This document shows, in pieces, positions 46,300-56,834 of a stretch of 64,000 nt of DNA. Location: contig NZ_UTVH01000001.1 of NCBI RefSeq assembly GCF_900585905.1, positions 1 through 64,000 of the forward strand. The letters run 5' to 3'. Origin of the DNA: Pseudomonas viridiflava (GTDB lineage Bacteria; Pseudomonadota; Gammaproteobacteria; Pseudomonadales; Pseudomonadaceae). A program made the position numbers and the translations under genes. Under the pieces are notes generated by a model. That model was given only the letters and a program-made list of their open reading frames with translations, did no database searches and was not told the origin of the DNA. Each line of letters starts with the position of its first letter. Within the stretch, counting starts at the first letter, position 1.

Positions 46300-46814
46300 T
46301 ATTATTGTGCTCCCATTTTTTGACAAAGCACTCCACCGGCGGCACTTGCACGGCCTGTCCTTGGGAGGAGTGTGGTGTGCCCCGACGCCGGGGCGGCCGA
46401 CCTGACGCGGTTACGCGAACATGCCGTTTATTGCCGATCGATCACGCGATGGCAAAATCGATAGCAAAGGGTCCCGGACGGGATCGAGAACAGGCTGCGG
46501 CGAGGTACACGCAGCGTATCGCAGCCCGCAGGCGCGATGCATGGGATGTGAGGTTGGCGTTGTCATACGTGTGCTTCCATGGTTATTGTTATTTTTGTTA
46601 TCCGTTGTCGTACAACCTCGTCGATATTTGCAGCGTCGTTGTGCTTTGTCAATCGGGGATAGACGAAAGTCTAGCCGTTAACCGCCCACTTTTTTATGCG
46701 CAACCAAGAGTGTGCATTCAGGTAGCTTTCCCGTGCGCTGCCATGCCAATTGAACGTGCTCACTGATCGCGCAGTCCATGTTGACTGCCACCTAGCCAAC
46801 CCTGGAGCCCGCCC
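46300..46814. other. 515-bp divergent regulatory region upstream of porin gene
   Basis: No supported gene is present. Short frames on the plus strand lack ribosome binding sites. It should carry the promoter of the porin gene (minus) and of the phosphodiesterase gene (plus). Two related operator-like sequences lie at 46559-46569 and 46604-46616. Confidence 0.6.
46559..46616. promoter_or_regulatory. Two candidate operator half-palindromes upstream of porin gene
   Basis: GTTGTCATACG at 46559 and the symmetrical GTTGTCGTACAAC at 46604 are 45 bp apart, about four helical turns. A related sequence precedes udh at 44809-44828. Spacing by whole turns and symmetry suggest a dimeric repressor that loops or binds cooperatively. 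Confidence 0.35.
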
Positions 46815-47273
46815 ATGAAAGTCGGCCTGATTTCTGACACCCACGGCCTGCTGCGGCCGCAGGCATTGCAGGCGCTGCAGGGCTGTGACCTGCTGATTCA
46901 CGCGGGCGATATCGGCAAGGCTTCGGTGCTTGAGGCCTTGAGCGCCATTGCGCCGCTGACCGTGGTGCGCGGCAACAATGACCGGGACGACGCCTGGGCC
47001 AGTGCCGTGCCGTATAGCGCTGTTTTACAGGCCGGGCCCGTGGCGATCTATGTCACCCACATTCCCGCTGATGTGCCGACACCCCTGCCTGACGGCATTC
47101 AGGTAGTGGTTGTCGGCCACACCCACAAGCCGCTGATCCAGCAGCGTGGCGACGTACTTTTCGTCAACCCCGGCAGCGCCGGACCGCGCCGTTTCAAACT
47201 GCCGATTTCGCTGGCCCTGCTGCATATCGATGAGCAGGGCCTGCGCGCCGAGGTGATCGAGCTCGCGGTTTGA
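46815..47273 (+). CDS. YfcE-type metallophosphoesterase
   Basis: The 152-residue protein is a short calcineurin-like phosphodiesterase of the YfcE/MJ0936 group. Metal-binding motifs are present in order: D-x-H in ISDTHGLL, GD in IHAGDIGK, GNND in VVRGNNDRDD and GHTH in VVVGHTHKP. Family members hydrolyse phosphodiesters in vitro; the physiological substrate is unknown. It is convergent with the ModA-like gene, one base apart. Confidence 0.9.
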   Translation: MKVGLISDTHGLLRPQALQALQGCDLLIHAGDIGKASVLEALSAIAPLTVVRGNNDRDDAWASAVPYSAVLQAGPVAIYVTHIPADVPTPLPDGIQVVVVGHTHKPLIQQRGDVLFVNPGSAGPRRFKLPISLALLHIDEQGLRAEVIELAV

Positions 47274-47274
47274 G

Positions 47275-48063
47275 CTATTTCGCTATGGGATCAAGCCCGC
47301 TGGTTTTGATCGCAGCAGCGGCGGCAGGTGAACCCATGTATTCCAGCAATTGCCTGGCCTGCTCAGGGTGTGCGCTGTGGCTGGCAACACCGCCGGAATA
47401 CAGGGTCATCTGCTGCGCCTGATCGGGAATCAGGCCAACGATGTCGATGCCTTGCACGGGCTTGAGCTCGCTTAACTGCTGAAAGCCCAGCTGCGCTTCA
47501 TCACGGGCGATCACTTCACCCACCGGGGTCGCCGCGATCATCCGGCTTTTGCTTTGCACGCGGTCGGTGATGTGCATCTGATTGAACAGCACACGGGAGA
47601 TGTACACCCCGCTGGCACTGTCCGAATACGCGATGGATTTTGCGTCGAGCAGCGTCTGCTTGAACGCTTCCATGCTGCTGATATCCGGTTTCGGCGCGCC
47701 GTGGCGCACGGCCATGGCGATGTAGGATTTGCCCAGATCGACGCGGCTGTTGGGATCGACCTGGCCACTCTTGATCAGTTTTTCCAGCGCCGAGCCAACC
47801 ATCAGCACGACATCGGCAGGTTCATTGCGCGCCAGACGATTGGGAATGGCTTGTGGCGTGGCGCCCATGGACGGCGCAGCTTCGACCACCAGATGCACGC
47901 CGGTGCGCTGTTCGTAATCGGCGCTGATGGCATTGAACGCGCCCATGATGCCCCCAGAGCTGAAGACAACCAGGGAAACAGGCTTGGCGACCGTCGCGGC
48001 ATTGACGTAAGCCGCTGGAGAAAAGGCAACCAAGGCGCCTAGCAGACACGTGAAGATTTTCAT
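47275..48063 (-). CDS. Orphan ModA-like periplasmic binding protein
   Basis: The 262-residue exported protein (signal peptide ending YVNA) belongs to the extracellular solute-binding family that includes ModA. Phrases are VVFSSGGIMGAFNAISADYEQRTG, ADVVLMVGSALEKLIKSGQVDP, AYSDSASGVYISRVLF and GFQQLSELKPVQGIDIVGLIP. No permease or ATPase lies next to it, so it may work with unlinked partners or act as a sensor. Molybdate specificity is doubtful; organic-acid binding is also possible. Confidence 0.82.
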   Translation of the reverse strand: MKIFTCLLGALVAFSPAAYVNAATVAKPVSLVVFSSGGIMGAFNAISADYEQRTGVHLVVEAAPSMGATPQAIPNRLARNEPADVVLMVGSALEKLIKSGQVDPNSRVDLGKSYIAMAVRHGAPKPDISSMEAFKQTLLDAKSIAYSDSASGVYISRVLFNQMHITDRVQSKSRMIAATPVGEVIARDEAQLGFQQLSELKPVQGIDIVGLIPDQAQQMTLYSGGVASHSAHPEQARQLLEYMGSPAAAAAIKTSGLDPIAK

Positions 48064-48164
48064 TGGAAATAGACCTGGCAGATGGAAAACCCGGGGATTA
48101 TGTCACCTGATGGCCTGAAGCACATGCTTGATCTCCCACTGGCGTAAAAGCAGTGGTCGATGAC

Positions 48165-48254
48165 GTGGGACCGGCTTCAGCCGGGAAGGCGGTATTTCTG
48201 ACGCTGAGGATGCAGTGGCTGTAAGGGCCTCTTCCCGGCTGAAGCCGGTCCCAC
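48165..48254. repeat. REPIN-type inverted repeat, family A (copy 3)
   Basis: GTGGGACCGGCTTCAGCC and its inverse GGCTGAAGCCGGTCCCAC flank about 45 bases, matching the copies at 164 and 40804. It lies between the chemoreceptor terminator and the ModA-like gene. Confidence 0.87.
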
Positions 48255-48284
48255 GTCCCAAACCAGCAAGCCCGGCACTTGGTC

Positions 48285-48317
48285 CCAAACCAAAAAGCCC
48301 GGCATTTAGCCGGGCTT
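48285..48317 (-). terminator. Intrinsic terminator of the chemoreceptor gene
   Basis: On the minus strand AAGCCCGGCTAAATGCCGGGCTTTTT forms a 9-bp stem with a short loop and a T-run. It starts about 33 bp after the chemoreceptor stop. Confidence 0.85.
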
Positions 48318-48349
48318 GAGGGGTGTTGCGTGACGACTGCGGTTGAAGA

Positions 48350-50272
48350 TCAGACCTTGAAGTGGCTGACCAGCATTTGCAGTTGATTGCCCAGGCGGGC
48401 GAGTTCAACGCTTGAGGCTGCTGTCTCTTCGCTGGCCGAAGCCGTCTGCTCGGACACGTCGCGCACGTTGATGATGCTGCGGCTGATTTCTTCGGCCACT
48501 GCGCTTTGCTGCTCGGCGGCGGCGGCAATCTGCTGGTTCATCGCCTGAATGTTGGAGACCGTCAGGGTGATGCTTTCCAGCGAGGTGCCCGCCTTGCGAG
48601 TCAGCGTAACGCTGCTTTCAGTCAGCTCGCGGCTGCTGAGCATGATGCTGGACACCTGGCGAGTACCGTTCTGCAAACCGGCCACCAGCGCTTCGATCTC
48701 TTCGGTGGATTTCTGCGTGCGTTGCGCCAGCCCGCGAACTTCGTCGGCAACCACCGCAAAACCACGACCGGCTTCACCGGCCCGGGCCGCTTCAATGGCC
48801 GCGTTGAGCGCCAGCAGGTTAGTCTGCTCGGCAACGGCCTTGATCACGTCCATCACCTTGCCAATCTTGTCGCTTTCCAGTTCCAGCTGGCCCATGGCGT
48901 CAGAAGAACGGCCGACTTCAGCCGCCAGACGCTCGATCTGCACAATGGCTTCGCCCACCACCTTGTCACCGGCGCGTGCTTCCTTGTCGGCGGTCGACGC
49001 CGCTTGTGAGGCCTGTTCGGCGTTGCGCGCGACTTCCTGAACCGTTGCCGACATTTCGTGCATGGCCGTGGCCACCTGATCGGTTTCGACTTTCTGGCTG
49101 TTGACGCCGGCGCTGGTCTGCTCGGTGACGGCCGACAATTCTTCGGCGGCGCTGGCGATTTGCACAACGCTGTCACGAATGTTGCCGATCAGGTCACGCA
49201 GGGTCGTGCCCATGCGCTGGATGCCCATCTGCAACTCGCCAATTTCATCGCGACGAGTCACCACCATCGTATGCGACAGGTCGCCAGAACCGATGCGCTC
49301 CACCACATCCAGGGTGTCTTTCAATGGGCGGGTGATCTGACGAGTGATGATCACCGCAGCCAGCACGCCCAGGATCAGGGCCAGCAAGGTGCAGATCAAC
49401 TGAGTGTTGCGCGCTTCACTGCTTTCGATGTCACGGCGGTCCAGTTGGATCTGGTACATGTCGTCGCTGAGCTTGACGATGGTCTGGCCCTGCGCGGTCA
49501 TGTTCTTGCGCAGCGCAGCCAGGCTGGCGATGGTGTTTTTAAAGTTCACCAGCGCCGAGCGATAATTGGCCAACCCGCTTTGCAGCTGCTTCAGGCCCTC
49601 GGCCTGCGGGCCACTGAAAGTCGCAACAGCCGATTGCGTGCTTTTGATCGCGTCATCAATACGGGCCAGGGCCCTTTGCTCGGTTTCCGGCGTGGTATTG
49701 CCGATGTAGCCACGGGTCTCGTAGCGCGCCCACATCACGTCTTCCTTGACCCGAACCACGGTTTGGTATTGGTCGAAGCGACTCTCATCCGCCGCATCCA
49801 GCCTGACCACCTCGGCGCTGATCTGATTGATCAGTTCGGTGCCCTTGTCGGCCTGGCTACCCAGTTCGGCGCGCAGGGTGGTGCTGGTCTTGTAGCCGGC
49901 GCGCATGTCCGCCAGGCCCTTTTCATAATCGGCAATGACCGTGCTCAGTTGCTGCAGCAGGGCAATGTTTTCAGGGCTCTTGAACGACTTCAGGAGTTTT
50001 TCCTGTTGCGCCTTGAAGCCCTCCAGAGCGACCTGAACGGTCTGCGCGACGGTGTCGTCGCCATCGGCGACCATGTACTGCAGGCGCGTCACCCGCAACT
50101 TGGTCAGTTGAGCGTTAAGCTCAGTGATATCGCTCATCCAGTTACTGCGATCGATGAGCTTGCTGAGGCTGTTCCAGCCGGTCAGCGCCAGAATGGCAGT
50201 GAAAATCAGAACCAGGCCAAAACCCAGCGCCAGCTTCATGTTGACGCTGATGTTGGCAAACCAGCTGTTCAT
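48350..50272 (-). CDS. Methyl-accepting chemotaxis protein, HBM sensor type
   Basis: The 640-residue receptor has a membrane helix at about 12-32, a long all-helical periplasmic region (about 33-295) of the helical-bimodular (HBM) size, a second helix (about 300-320), HAMP, and a signalling hairpin with [20 protein letters not shown] and [19 protein letters not shown] receptors such as McpS sense organic acids, but the ligand here is unknown. ATG 50272 follows GGAG at 8 bases; an upstream in-frame start adds 14 residues. There is no C-terminal methyltransferase-docking pentapeptide. A terminator follows. Confidence 0.92.
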   Translation of the reverse strand: MNSWFANISVNMKLALGFGLVLIFTAILALTGWNSLSKLIDRSNWMSDITELNAQLTKLRVTRLQYMVADGDDTVAQTVQVALEGFKAQQEKLLKSFKSPENIALLQQLSTVIADYEKGLADMRAGYKTSTTLRAELGSQADKGTELINQISAEVVRLDAADESRFDQYQTVVRVKEDVMWARYETRGYIGNTTPETEQRALARIDDAIKSTQSAVATFSGPQAEGLKQLQSGLANYRSALVNFKNTIASLAALRKNMTAQGQTIVKLSDDMYQIQLDRRDIESSEARNTQLICTLLALILGVLAAVIITRQITRPLKDTLDVVERIGSGDLSHTMVVTRRDEIGELQMGIQRMGTTLRDLIGNIRDSVVQIASAAEELSAVTEQTSAGVNSQKVETDQVATAMHEMSATVQEVARNAEQASQAASTADKEARAGDKVVGEAIVQIERLAAEVGRSSDAMGQLELESDKIGKVMDVIKAVAEQTNLLALNAAIEAARAGEAGRGFAVVADEVRGLAQRTQKSTEEIEALVAGLQNGTRQVSSIMLSSRELTESSVTLTRKAGTSLESITLTVSNIQAMNQQIAAAAEQQSAVAEEISRSIINVRDVSEQTASASEETAASSVELARLGNQLQMLVSHFKV

Positions 50273-50786
50273 TGTTGTTACTCCATGAATGTTTTTACTC
50301 GAATGATCAGTCACAGCCGGAAGATTGTTTTTTTAAGGCCCAGCAGACATCTGCACAACTGCTATCGGCGGCGTCAGGCATAGCTGAATGGCTAGATGGC
50401 AAAAACCGCCCAGAGGTTTCAATTGGGTGTTTGATTAGAGGGAATCTTGCTGCACTTATCGGATGTCGTAAGTGCATGGCTATACGCATGTATTAATCAC
50501 TTGCTGGCGTGCGGCAGGTGTCAGACATTGCCGTTAGAGGGCTGAGCTTAAACTGTGGACAAACTAAGCCGGGCGCAGCGGCGAGGCCAGGACGATGATT
50601 TTCACAGCGCAGATTGTGCAGTTGCCACGAGCCCCTCGCGCCAATTGATAGCCGAACGGCATCTTCAGCTAAGCCTCCCCCAGCCGACACAATGACAACG
50701 GACCGCTGTCATGGCGCGAGGCCTATAACCGGGTTTATACAGCCCCTGACTTGAGCAATCCTGTCGGCGTCAATGAGTAGCAGCGT
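50273..50786. other. 514-bp divergent intergenic region
   Basis: No supported gene is present. It must hold promoters for the chemoreceptor (minus) and the GGDEF-EAL gene (plus). No strong repeat or operator was seen. Confidence 0.55.
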
Positions 50787-53444
50787 GTGAACAAGGGCGT
50801 GGCAACAGCGAAGCAGTTTCTTGGCACTTACAGCCTCTTCATTCCCCCCGTGGGCGTGCTGCTTATTGGCGCGCTGCTTTCTTATGGCGTCGGTGCGCTG
50901 GACCGCGAGCGTCAGTTCGATAACGACCGCGCCGCCGTTGCCCTGCAACTGAGCAGCCTGAGTTCGCGCCTGGCTGCGCGGATTCGGGTGGCGTTCAGTG
51001 AAACCGAAGGCATCGCGCAACTGATTCGCAGCGACGGCTTCATCACCCCTGCGCATTTTCGCAGCATGGCGCAGAGTGCAATCGACTCGGTGCCTTACCT
51101 GCGCCATATCGTGATGGCGCCCGATGACGTGGTGACCGATGCCTATCCACTAATCGGCAATGAAAGTGTGATCGGCCTGGATTACCGTCAGTACCCCGGC
51201 CAGTACCCCATGGTCGAAAAGGCCCGGCTGTCTGCAGCCGCGCAGCTCGCAGGCCCCGTGGACCTGCACCAGGGCGGGCGAGAGCTGATTTACCGCAGGC
51301 CGGTCTTCATCACCACCAACACGATGCAGCGCAACTACTGGGGTGTGATTTCGGTGGTCGCCAACACTGACGCGCTGCTCAAGACGGGCGGTATCAGCGG
51401 TGAGTCCGGCCTGGATGTGGCGTTGCGCGGTGAAAACGGTCTGGGCGAAGCGGGCGGAATGATTTACGGCGATGTCGGGCTGTTCGACCAGCAACCGATG
51501 CTCGCCAATGTCATTGTCCCTGGCGGTAACTGGCAGCTGGCGGGGCGGCCCAAGGGCGGCTGGGCAGTGTTGTCCTTGTGGCAATCGCCGCTGTTCCTGA
51601 TAGCGATGGCGACCACGTTGCTGCTCAGCCTGTTCAGTCTGCAGGTCAGCTTGAATCACCGCGTGATCAGGCGCCGCAACATCGAATTGCGCAAGGAAAT
51701 CGTCGAGCGGCGGATCGTTTCTTCGTCACTGGTACAGAGCGAAGACCGCTTTCGCGCCTTGTTCGAACGCTCTCCGGATCCCATCTGGATCATCGGCCCG
51801 GACGGGCGCATCAACCTCGCCAATTCGGCCGCACTGAGTGCACTGGGTCTGGATCGCGAAGCGTTGCACGGCGTTACCGTGGCCGAGATATCGCCGCTGC
51901 TGCAACCTGACGGCCAGCGCTCCAGTGACAAAGCCGATGCCATGCGCGCCACGGCGCAACATGAGGGCTCCTTGCGTTTCGAGTGGTTGCACAAGCGCGC
52001 TGACGGCAGCCTGTTTCCGGCCGAGGTGACGCTGTGCACCTTGCAGCTGGCGCAGGAACTGGTGACCTACGCCATCGTGCGCGACATCTCTGCGCGCAAG
52101 AAGGCGGAGCAGGGGCTTGAGCAACTGGCCCACTTCGACTCGGTCACCGGGCTGCCCAATCGCATCCTGTTTCACAAGCAACTGGTGCAAGGCATCGAGT
52201 TCGCGCAACTGCGCGGCACGCGGCTGGCGGTGCTGATTCTTGATCTGGACGGCTTCAAACTGGTCAACGACAGCCTGGGTCATCCCATGGGCGATTTGTT
52301 GCTGCAACAGGCGACCCATCGGTTTGTCGCCGCAGTGCGTCAGGGCGATGTCGTGGCCCGGCTTGGCGGCGACGAGTTCGGTTTTATTCTCGACGGCTTA
52401 AGCTGCGATGCCGACGTGATTCCCATTGTGCAAAACCTGCTGCGCTCACTGCAGCAGGCTTTTGATCTGCAGGGCACAGCGGCGCTGGTAACGGCCAGTA
52501 TCGGTGTTGCCATGTGCCCGGACCATGGCGTGACCAGCCAGGCCCTGCTGACCCACGCCGATACGGCGATGTACGCCGCCAAAGAAGGCGGGCGCAATGA
52601 CTTCTGCCTGTACCAGGCGCACATGACCACCCTGATTCAATCCCGGGTTGCGCTGGAAGCTGCGTTGCGCAAGGCGCTTGAAAACAATGAGTTCGAAGTC
52701 TGGTATCAGTCCAAGCAGGACCTGCGCAGTGGCCGGGTCGGCGGCGCAGAAGCCTTGATCCGCTGGCGCAGCCCGTGTCTGGGTATTGTGCCGCCTGGTG
52801 ATTTCATTCCTTTGGCCGAACGCACCGGGCTGATCGTGCAGATTGGCGAGTGGGTGCTGGATCAGGTCTGCCGTCAGGTCCGGCAATGGCGTGACAGTGG
52901 CCGCTTCAATCAGACCGTAGCCATCAATGTAGCGGTGCCGCAGATCGAGCGCAGCGATTTTGTCGGGACCGTGCGCCAGGCCTTGCATCGGTACAACCTG
53001 CCGCCCAGCGCGCTGGAAATCGAAGTCACCGAAAGCCTGGTGATGAACCGTCAGGAGCTGGCGCAAAACGTCCTTGGTGAGCTACAGACCATGGGCCTGA
53101 GCGTCGCCGTGGACGACTTCGGCACTGGTTACTCGTCGCTGGCCTACCTCAAGGATCTGCCCATCGATAACCTGAAAATCGACCAGACGTTCATTTCCGG
53201 GTTACCCCACGACACGGCCTATGTCGCCATCGCCCAGGCCATTATCGAGCTTGGCCACGCGCTGGGTTTCATGGTCACCGCAGAAGGCATCGAAACCCCC
53301 GAGCAACTGGCCTTCCTGCGCGACGCCGGCTGCGACGCCGGGCAGGGTTACCTGATCAGCAAGCCGATGCCGGCCGAGCAGTTCGACATATGGCTGGACA
53401 GTGTGTGGGCTGAGGTTGCGACGGTAGAGGCTGCCAAGTGTTGA
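50787..53444 (+). CDS. Membrane CHASE-like/PAS/GGDEF/EAL c-di-GMP turnover protein
   Basis: The 885-residue protein has a membrane helix near 18-36, a periplasmic sensor region (about 40-275, CHASE-like, with [19 protein letters not shown]), a second helix (about 276-293), a PAS domain (about 318-430), GGDEF (527-531 in RLGGDEFG) and EAL (655-657 in EALIRW). Both catalytic motifs are intact, and an RxxD inhibitory site (RQGD) lies five residues before GGDEF, so it could make and degrade c-di-GMP. The start is GTG 50787; no better start is visible upstream. Confidence 0.92.
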   Translation: MNKGVATAKQFLGTYSLFIPPVGVLLIGALLSYGVGALDRERQFDNDRAAVALQLSSLSSRLAARIRVAFSETEGIAQLIRSDGFITPAHFRSMAQSAIDSVPYLRHIVMAPDDVVTDAYPLIGNESVIGLDYRQYPGQYPMVEKARLSAAAQLAGPVDLHQGGRELIYRRPVFITTNTMQRNYWGVISVVANTDALLKTGGISGESGLDVALRGENGLGEAGGMIYGDVGLFDQQPMLANVIVPGGNWQLAGRPKGGWAVLSLWQSPLFLIAMATTLLLSLFSLQVSLNHRVIRRRNIELRKEIVERRIVSSSLVQSEDRFRALFERSPDPIWIIGPDGRINLANSAALSALGLDREALHGVTVAEISPLLQPDGQRSSDKADAMRATAQHEGSLRFEWLHKRADGSLFPAEVTLCTLQLAQELVTYAIVRDISARKKAEQGLEQLAHFDSVTGLPNRILFHKQLVQGIEFAQLRGTRLAVLILDLDGFKLVNDSLGHPMGDLLLQQATHRFVAAVRQGDVVARLGGDEFGFILDGLSCDADVIPIVQNLLRSLQQAFDLQGTAALVTASIGVAMCPDHGVTSQALLTHADTAMYAAKEGGRNDFCLYQAHMTTLIQSRVALEAALRKALENNEFEVWYQSKQDLRSGRVGGAEALIRWRSPCLGIVPPGDFIPLAERTGLIVQIGEWVLDQVCRQVRQWRDSGRFNQTVAINVAVPQIERSDFVGTVRQALHRYNLPPSALEIEVTESLVMNRQELAQNVLGELQTMGLSVAVDDFGTGYSSLAYLKDLPIDNLKIDQTFISGLPHDTAYVAIAQAIIELGHALGFMVTAEGIETPEQLAFLRDAGCDAGQGYLISKPMPAEQFDIWLDSVWAEVATVEAAKC

Positions 53445-53694
53445 CCAGACATTGAGCGGATGTCGGCACTCCGGTCTCCCGTTGGTGGGGTGCTTAAGGC
53501 TTCGCGCGGCAAATGTGTCAATTCAGGCTGGCGCAGATGGAACACAGTCAAAACGCCACTAGTCGTAAATATTGCAGAAACCGGCGCATTGGCCGACACG
53601 ATTCTGTGACTGCAGTGTTTAACCCTGCCGGTCCAGGCTGGCAAGAATAGTCCGCTCGTTTATTTACCCGGTTGTATTTTCAGAGCATTGCCTG

Positions 53695-55641
53695 ATGAAG
53701 AAAACACTGCTCGGCGTGCAAGCGTTGATGTCTGTGCCCAAGGACAATCCCGGTCTGGTGAAGGCGCAATACATCGCGATGTCGCGCCAGTTGCCGATGA
53801 TGTATTTCATTCTGCTGATCAATACGCTGATGCTGGCGGGCACGCACTATGCGGTTGCACCGCCTTGGCTGGTGGTCTACTGCCCGCTGATCATGACCCT
53901 GTTCGGGGTGATTCGCGCGGTGGAGTGGGTGCGCACGCGCAGACGCCCGCGCAGCCCGGCGCAGATGCTTGCGGCGCTGAAACGGACCAACATGCTGGCG
54001 CCGGTGGTTGCCGCGGCCTTTACTGCCTGGTCGCTGGCGCTGTTCCCTTATGGCGACAGCTACACCCAGGCGCACGTTGCCTTTTACATGGCGATCACGG
54101 TCATTGGCTGCATCTTTTGCATGATGCACCTGTTGCCTGCAGCGCTGGCCACCACGGCGGTGGTCAATACGGCATTTGTGGTGTTCTTCGCCTCCACCAA
54201 CATTGCCACCTTCATTGCCACCGCGATCGACGTGTTGCTGGTGTCCATCGCCATGCTGATCATCCTCAAGGCGCAATACGCCGATTTCACCCGCCTGGTG
54301 AACATGCAGGCGCACACTGAAAAACTCAGTGAAGAAAACCTTCATCTGGCCAACCAGGACAGTCTCACCGGGCTGGCCAACCGTAGGCAGTTTTTTACCC
54401 GCCTCGATACGCTGCTGTCCCGTGCCCGCGATCAGGATATTCGCCTGGCCGTGGGGCTGATTGATCTGGATGGCTTTAAGCCGGTCAATGATCTGTACGG
54501 TCACAGCATTGGCGACAGGTTGCTTTATCAAGTGGGCCAGCGCCTCACCGGCCTGCTCGACGAGCACGTGCATCTGGCGCGGCTGGGCGGCGACGAATTC
54601 GCCCTGATCATGACCCAGGCCTTGAGCGATGAGCAGTTGCGTGCGTTTGGCGAAAAGATTTGCGCCAGCATGCGCGAGCCCTTTCTGCTGGTGGACATCC
54701 CGATCCAGATCAGCGCCTCACTGGGTATCGCGACCTTTCCCGATCAGGCCTCCAGCGCCACCGAAGTGTATGAATACGCCGACTACGCGCTGTACCAGAG
54801 CAAGCGCCACCGCCCCGGAACTGTCTGCCTGTTCAGCGCTGACCATCGCCAGCAACTCAATCGCGAAGGGCTGACCGAACAGGCTCTGCGCCGGGCTGAT
54901 CTGGAACACGAGTTTCATGTGGTGTTTCAGCCCATCGTCGACATCCACAATGAGCGCACCGTGGCGTTCGAAGCGCTGGCACGCTGGGAAAGTCGCGAGC
55001 TGGGCCACGTGCCCCCCAGCGAATTCATCCCCATCGCCGAGCGCGTCGGCATGGTCAATCGCCTGACCGTGCCGCTGCTGAGTAAGGCGCTGAACGTGGC
55101 CGCCACCTGGCCTGTGGGTATGCGCCTGTCATTCAACCTGTCCGCCCACGACTGTGGTTCGGAAGAGGCAACGCAGCAGATTGTTGAACTGATCAAAAGC
55201 AGCGGTTTTGATCCCGCCCGCCTGGATCTGGAAATCACCGAGACCGCCGTCATCCAGGATCTGCCGCAGACGCAGCGTGCCATTAGCCTGTTTCGCGATC
55301 TGGGCTGCGGCATTTCCCTCGACGATTTCGGTACCGGCTACTCCAGCCTGAGCCAGATCCACGCGCTGTCGCTGACCAAACTCAAGGTGGACCGCACCTT
55401 CGTCACCGACATTCACCTCGACCCGGCCAGCTTCAAGATCGTCAAATCCCTGGTTGCCCTGTGCCAGGACATGAAACTGGAGTGCATCGTCGAAGGCGTG
55501 GAAACCAGCGCCGAACTGGCCGCCCTGAAAAACCTCGGCTGCGCCTGGGCCCAGGGCTACCTGTTCTCCAAACCCATGCGCGCCTCCGACATCGGCGCCT
55601 GGCTTGAGGGTGAGCGCCTGGGGAAGTTGAAGGTGGTGTAG
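53695..55641 (+). CDS. Membrane GGDEF/EAL protein with MASE-like sensor
   Basis: The 648-residue protein has an N-terminal multi-helix membrane module (about 32-190, MASE-like), then GGDEF (298-302 in RLGGDEFA) and EAL (426-428 in FEALARW) domains, with [10 protein letters not shown] in the EAL part. The motifs for cyclase and phosphodiesterase are intact, but the RxxD inhibitory site before GGDEF is lost (the place reads DEHV). It is a separate transcription unit, 250 bp after the previous GGDEF-EAL gene. Confidence 0.92.
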   Translation: MKKTLLGVQALMSVPKDNPGLVKAQYIAMSRQLPMMYFILLINTLMLAGTHYAVAPPWLVVYCPLIMTLFGVIRAVEWVRTRRRPRSPAQMLAALKRTNMLAPVVAAAFTAWSLALFPYGDSYTQAHVAFYMAITVIGCIFCMMHLLPAALATTAVVNTAFVVFFASTNIATFIATAIDVLLVSIAMLIILKAQYADFTRLVNMQAHTEKLSEENLHLANQDSLTGLANRRQFFTRLDTLLSRARDQDIRLAVGLIDLDGFKPVNDLYGHSIGDRLLYQVGQRLTGLLDEHVHLARLGGDEFALIMTQALSDEQLRAFGEKICASMREPFLLVDIPIQISASLGIATFPDQASSATEVYEYADYALYQSKRHRPGTVCLFSADHRQQLNREGLTEQALRRADLEHEFHVVFQPIVDIHNERTVAFEALARWESRELGHVPPSEFIPIAERVGMVNRLTVPLLSKALNVAATWPVGMRLSFNLSAHDCGSEEATQQIVELIKSSGFDPARLDLEITETAVIQDLPQTQRAISLFRDLGCGISLDDFGTGYSSLSQIHALSLTKLKVDRTFVTDIHLDPASFKIVKSLVALCQDMKLECIVEGVETSAELAALKNLGCAWAQGYLFSKPMRASDIGAWLEGERLGKLKVV

Positions 55642-55686
55642 AACACTGACACTGCGCGCTTGTGAATCGTCAAAGCAGCACTTCGC

Positions 55687-56400
55687 TCAATGCTTCAATC
55701 GAGCGCTGACCACCCAGCGAGAGACCTCCGATTCAGTGGAAAATGAAGACGAGACAATCGTGTATCGGTAACTGTCTAACCCGCTTAATAACGCCCCGCG
55801 GTTCATCAGGTTGGACGCCATAAAGTAAATGCAACCGTTTGGCGTCAAATGCTGTGCCGCGTCACGCAGGAAGCGGGTCAGCAAATCGCCATTGGGGTCA
55901 CATAACGCGATTTCAGCTTCGCGCTCGACAGGTTTATCCATCAGCGGCGGATTAAACAGGATAGTGTCGAAGCGCATGCCTTTCAGATTTGAGAACAAGT
56001 CACTCAATATCACTCTCCCCGGTATGTTCATGCGGCGGAGGTTTTCGGTGGTGCTGGAGATGGAGGCAGTTGAAATATCGGCCAGAACCAGATCCATCTC
56101 CTGTTCATAGAGCGACATCCCGACAAAGCCACTGCCACACCCCAGATCCAACACGGTTCTGCCGATGTTTTCGCTCAAAAGTGCGTCAACCAGGAGGCTG
56201 GAAGATAGCCCGATCCCGGGATGGTAAACATTGGGCGGAAGAAAGAGCTCGACGTCGCCGATGGAGTGGGGTGGTTGCGGCTTGGCCAGATCGGCAACGT
56301 GTTGCGCATGGCTCGAAAGCGTAATGGGCCCGATATCAATCCATTCCATTGGAAAAACCTGGGCATGGGCTTCTGTCGATTCAGTTGCATATTGATGCAT
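55687..56400 (-). CDS. Class I SAM-dependent methyltransferase
   Basis: The 237-residue protein has SAM motif I TVLDLGCGSGFVGMSL, an acidic loop VLADISTAS and a substrate-binding FNPPLMDKP (the NPPY-type motif of PrmC/RsmC-like N-methyltransferases). The start phrase YHPGIGLSSSLLVDALL also suits the HemK/PrmC-like group. ATG 56400 follows GAGGGGAG at ideal spacing. The substrate, nucleic acid, protein or small molecule, is unknown. It lies at the edge of the accessory patch. Confidence 0.85.
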   Translation of the reverse strand: MHQYATESTEAHAQVFPMEWIDIGPITLSSHAQHVADLAKPQPPHSIGDVELFLPPNVYHPGIGLSSSLLVDALLSENIGRTVLDLGCGSGFVGMSLYEQEMDLVLADISTASISSTTENLRRMNIPGRVILSDLFSNLKGMRFDTILFNPPLMDKPVEREAEIALCDPNGDLLTRFLRDAAQHLTPNGCIYFMASNLMNRGALLSGLDSYRYTIVSSSFSTESEVSRWVVSARLKH

Positions 56401-56834
56401 GGCGAACTCCCCTCGGTCGGTACTGATCAAGGTGAGTGGCAACAAATCCGTTGGCGGTTCCAGTCACTCAATTGACTGCTGCCGTTTGGCAAAGCAGATC
56501 AGCGGGACTCAATCAAGGAACCTGTTTCTCATCTGATCGGCTGCAAATTGCAGGGATTTCACCAAGCGTCTGCATCCAGCTTGACCAGCGCATAGCATTC
56601 CCATGTCTGTAGATTCTACCCAACCCAACTGTGACGACGGACTGTCGACCTTTTTGCAAACACTCATATCACAATGGAATTTTCGAAAGCCAGCCAGAAG
56701 GACAAAGTTTTTCAGCCTCGACGTAGCGCTCAAACAACTGTTCGGGGATTGAAAATAATTTGAAAAACTGCTATCACATCCACTCGTCGCAAAAAAACTT
56801 CAGGCACGATAACTGCACACCAAGGAGAGGTCAT
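56401..56834. other. 434-bp intergenic region at edge of accessory patch
   Basis: No supported gene is present. Base composition becomes AT-richer toward its right end. A minus-strand frame of 74 codons at 56509-56733 has no family resemblance. AAGGAGAGG at its end is the ribosome binding site of the broken gene that follows. Confidence 0.5.

Noticed and set aside
47275..48063. Assigning the symbol modA
   Set aside because: No modB or modC is adjacent and the ligand-binding residues cannot be confirmed by eye, so only family similarity is claimed.
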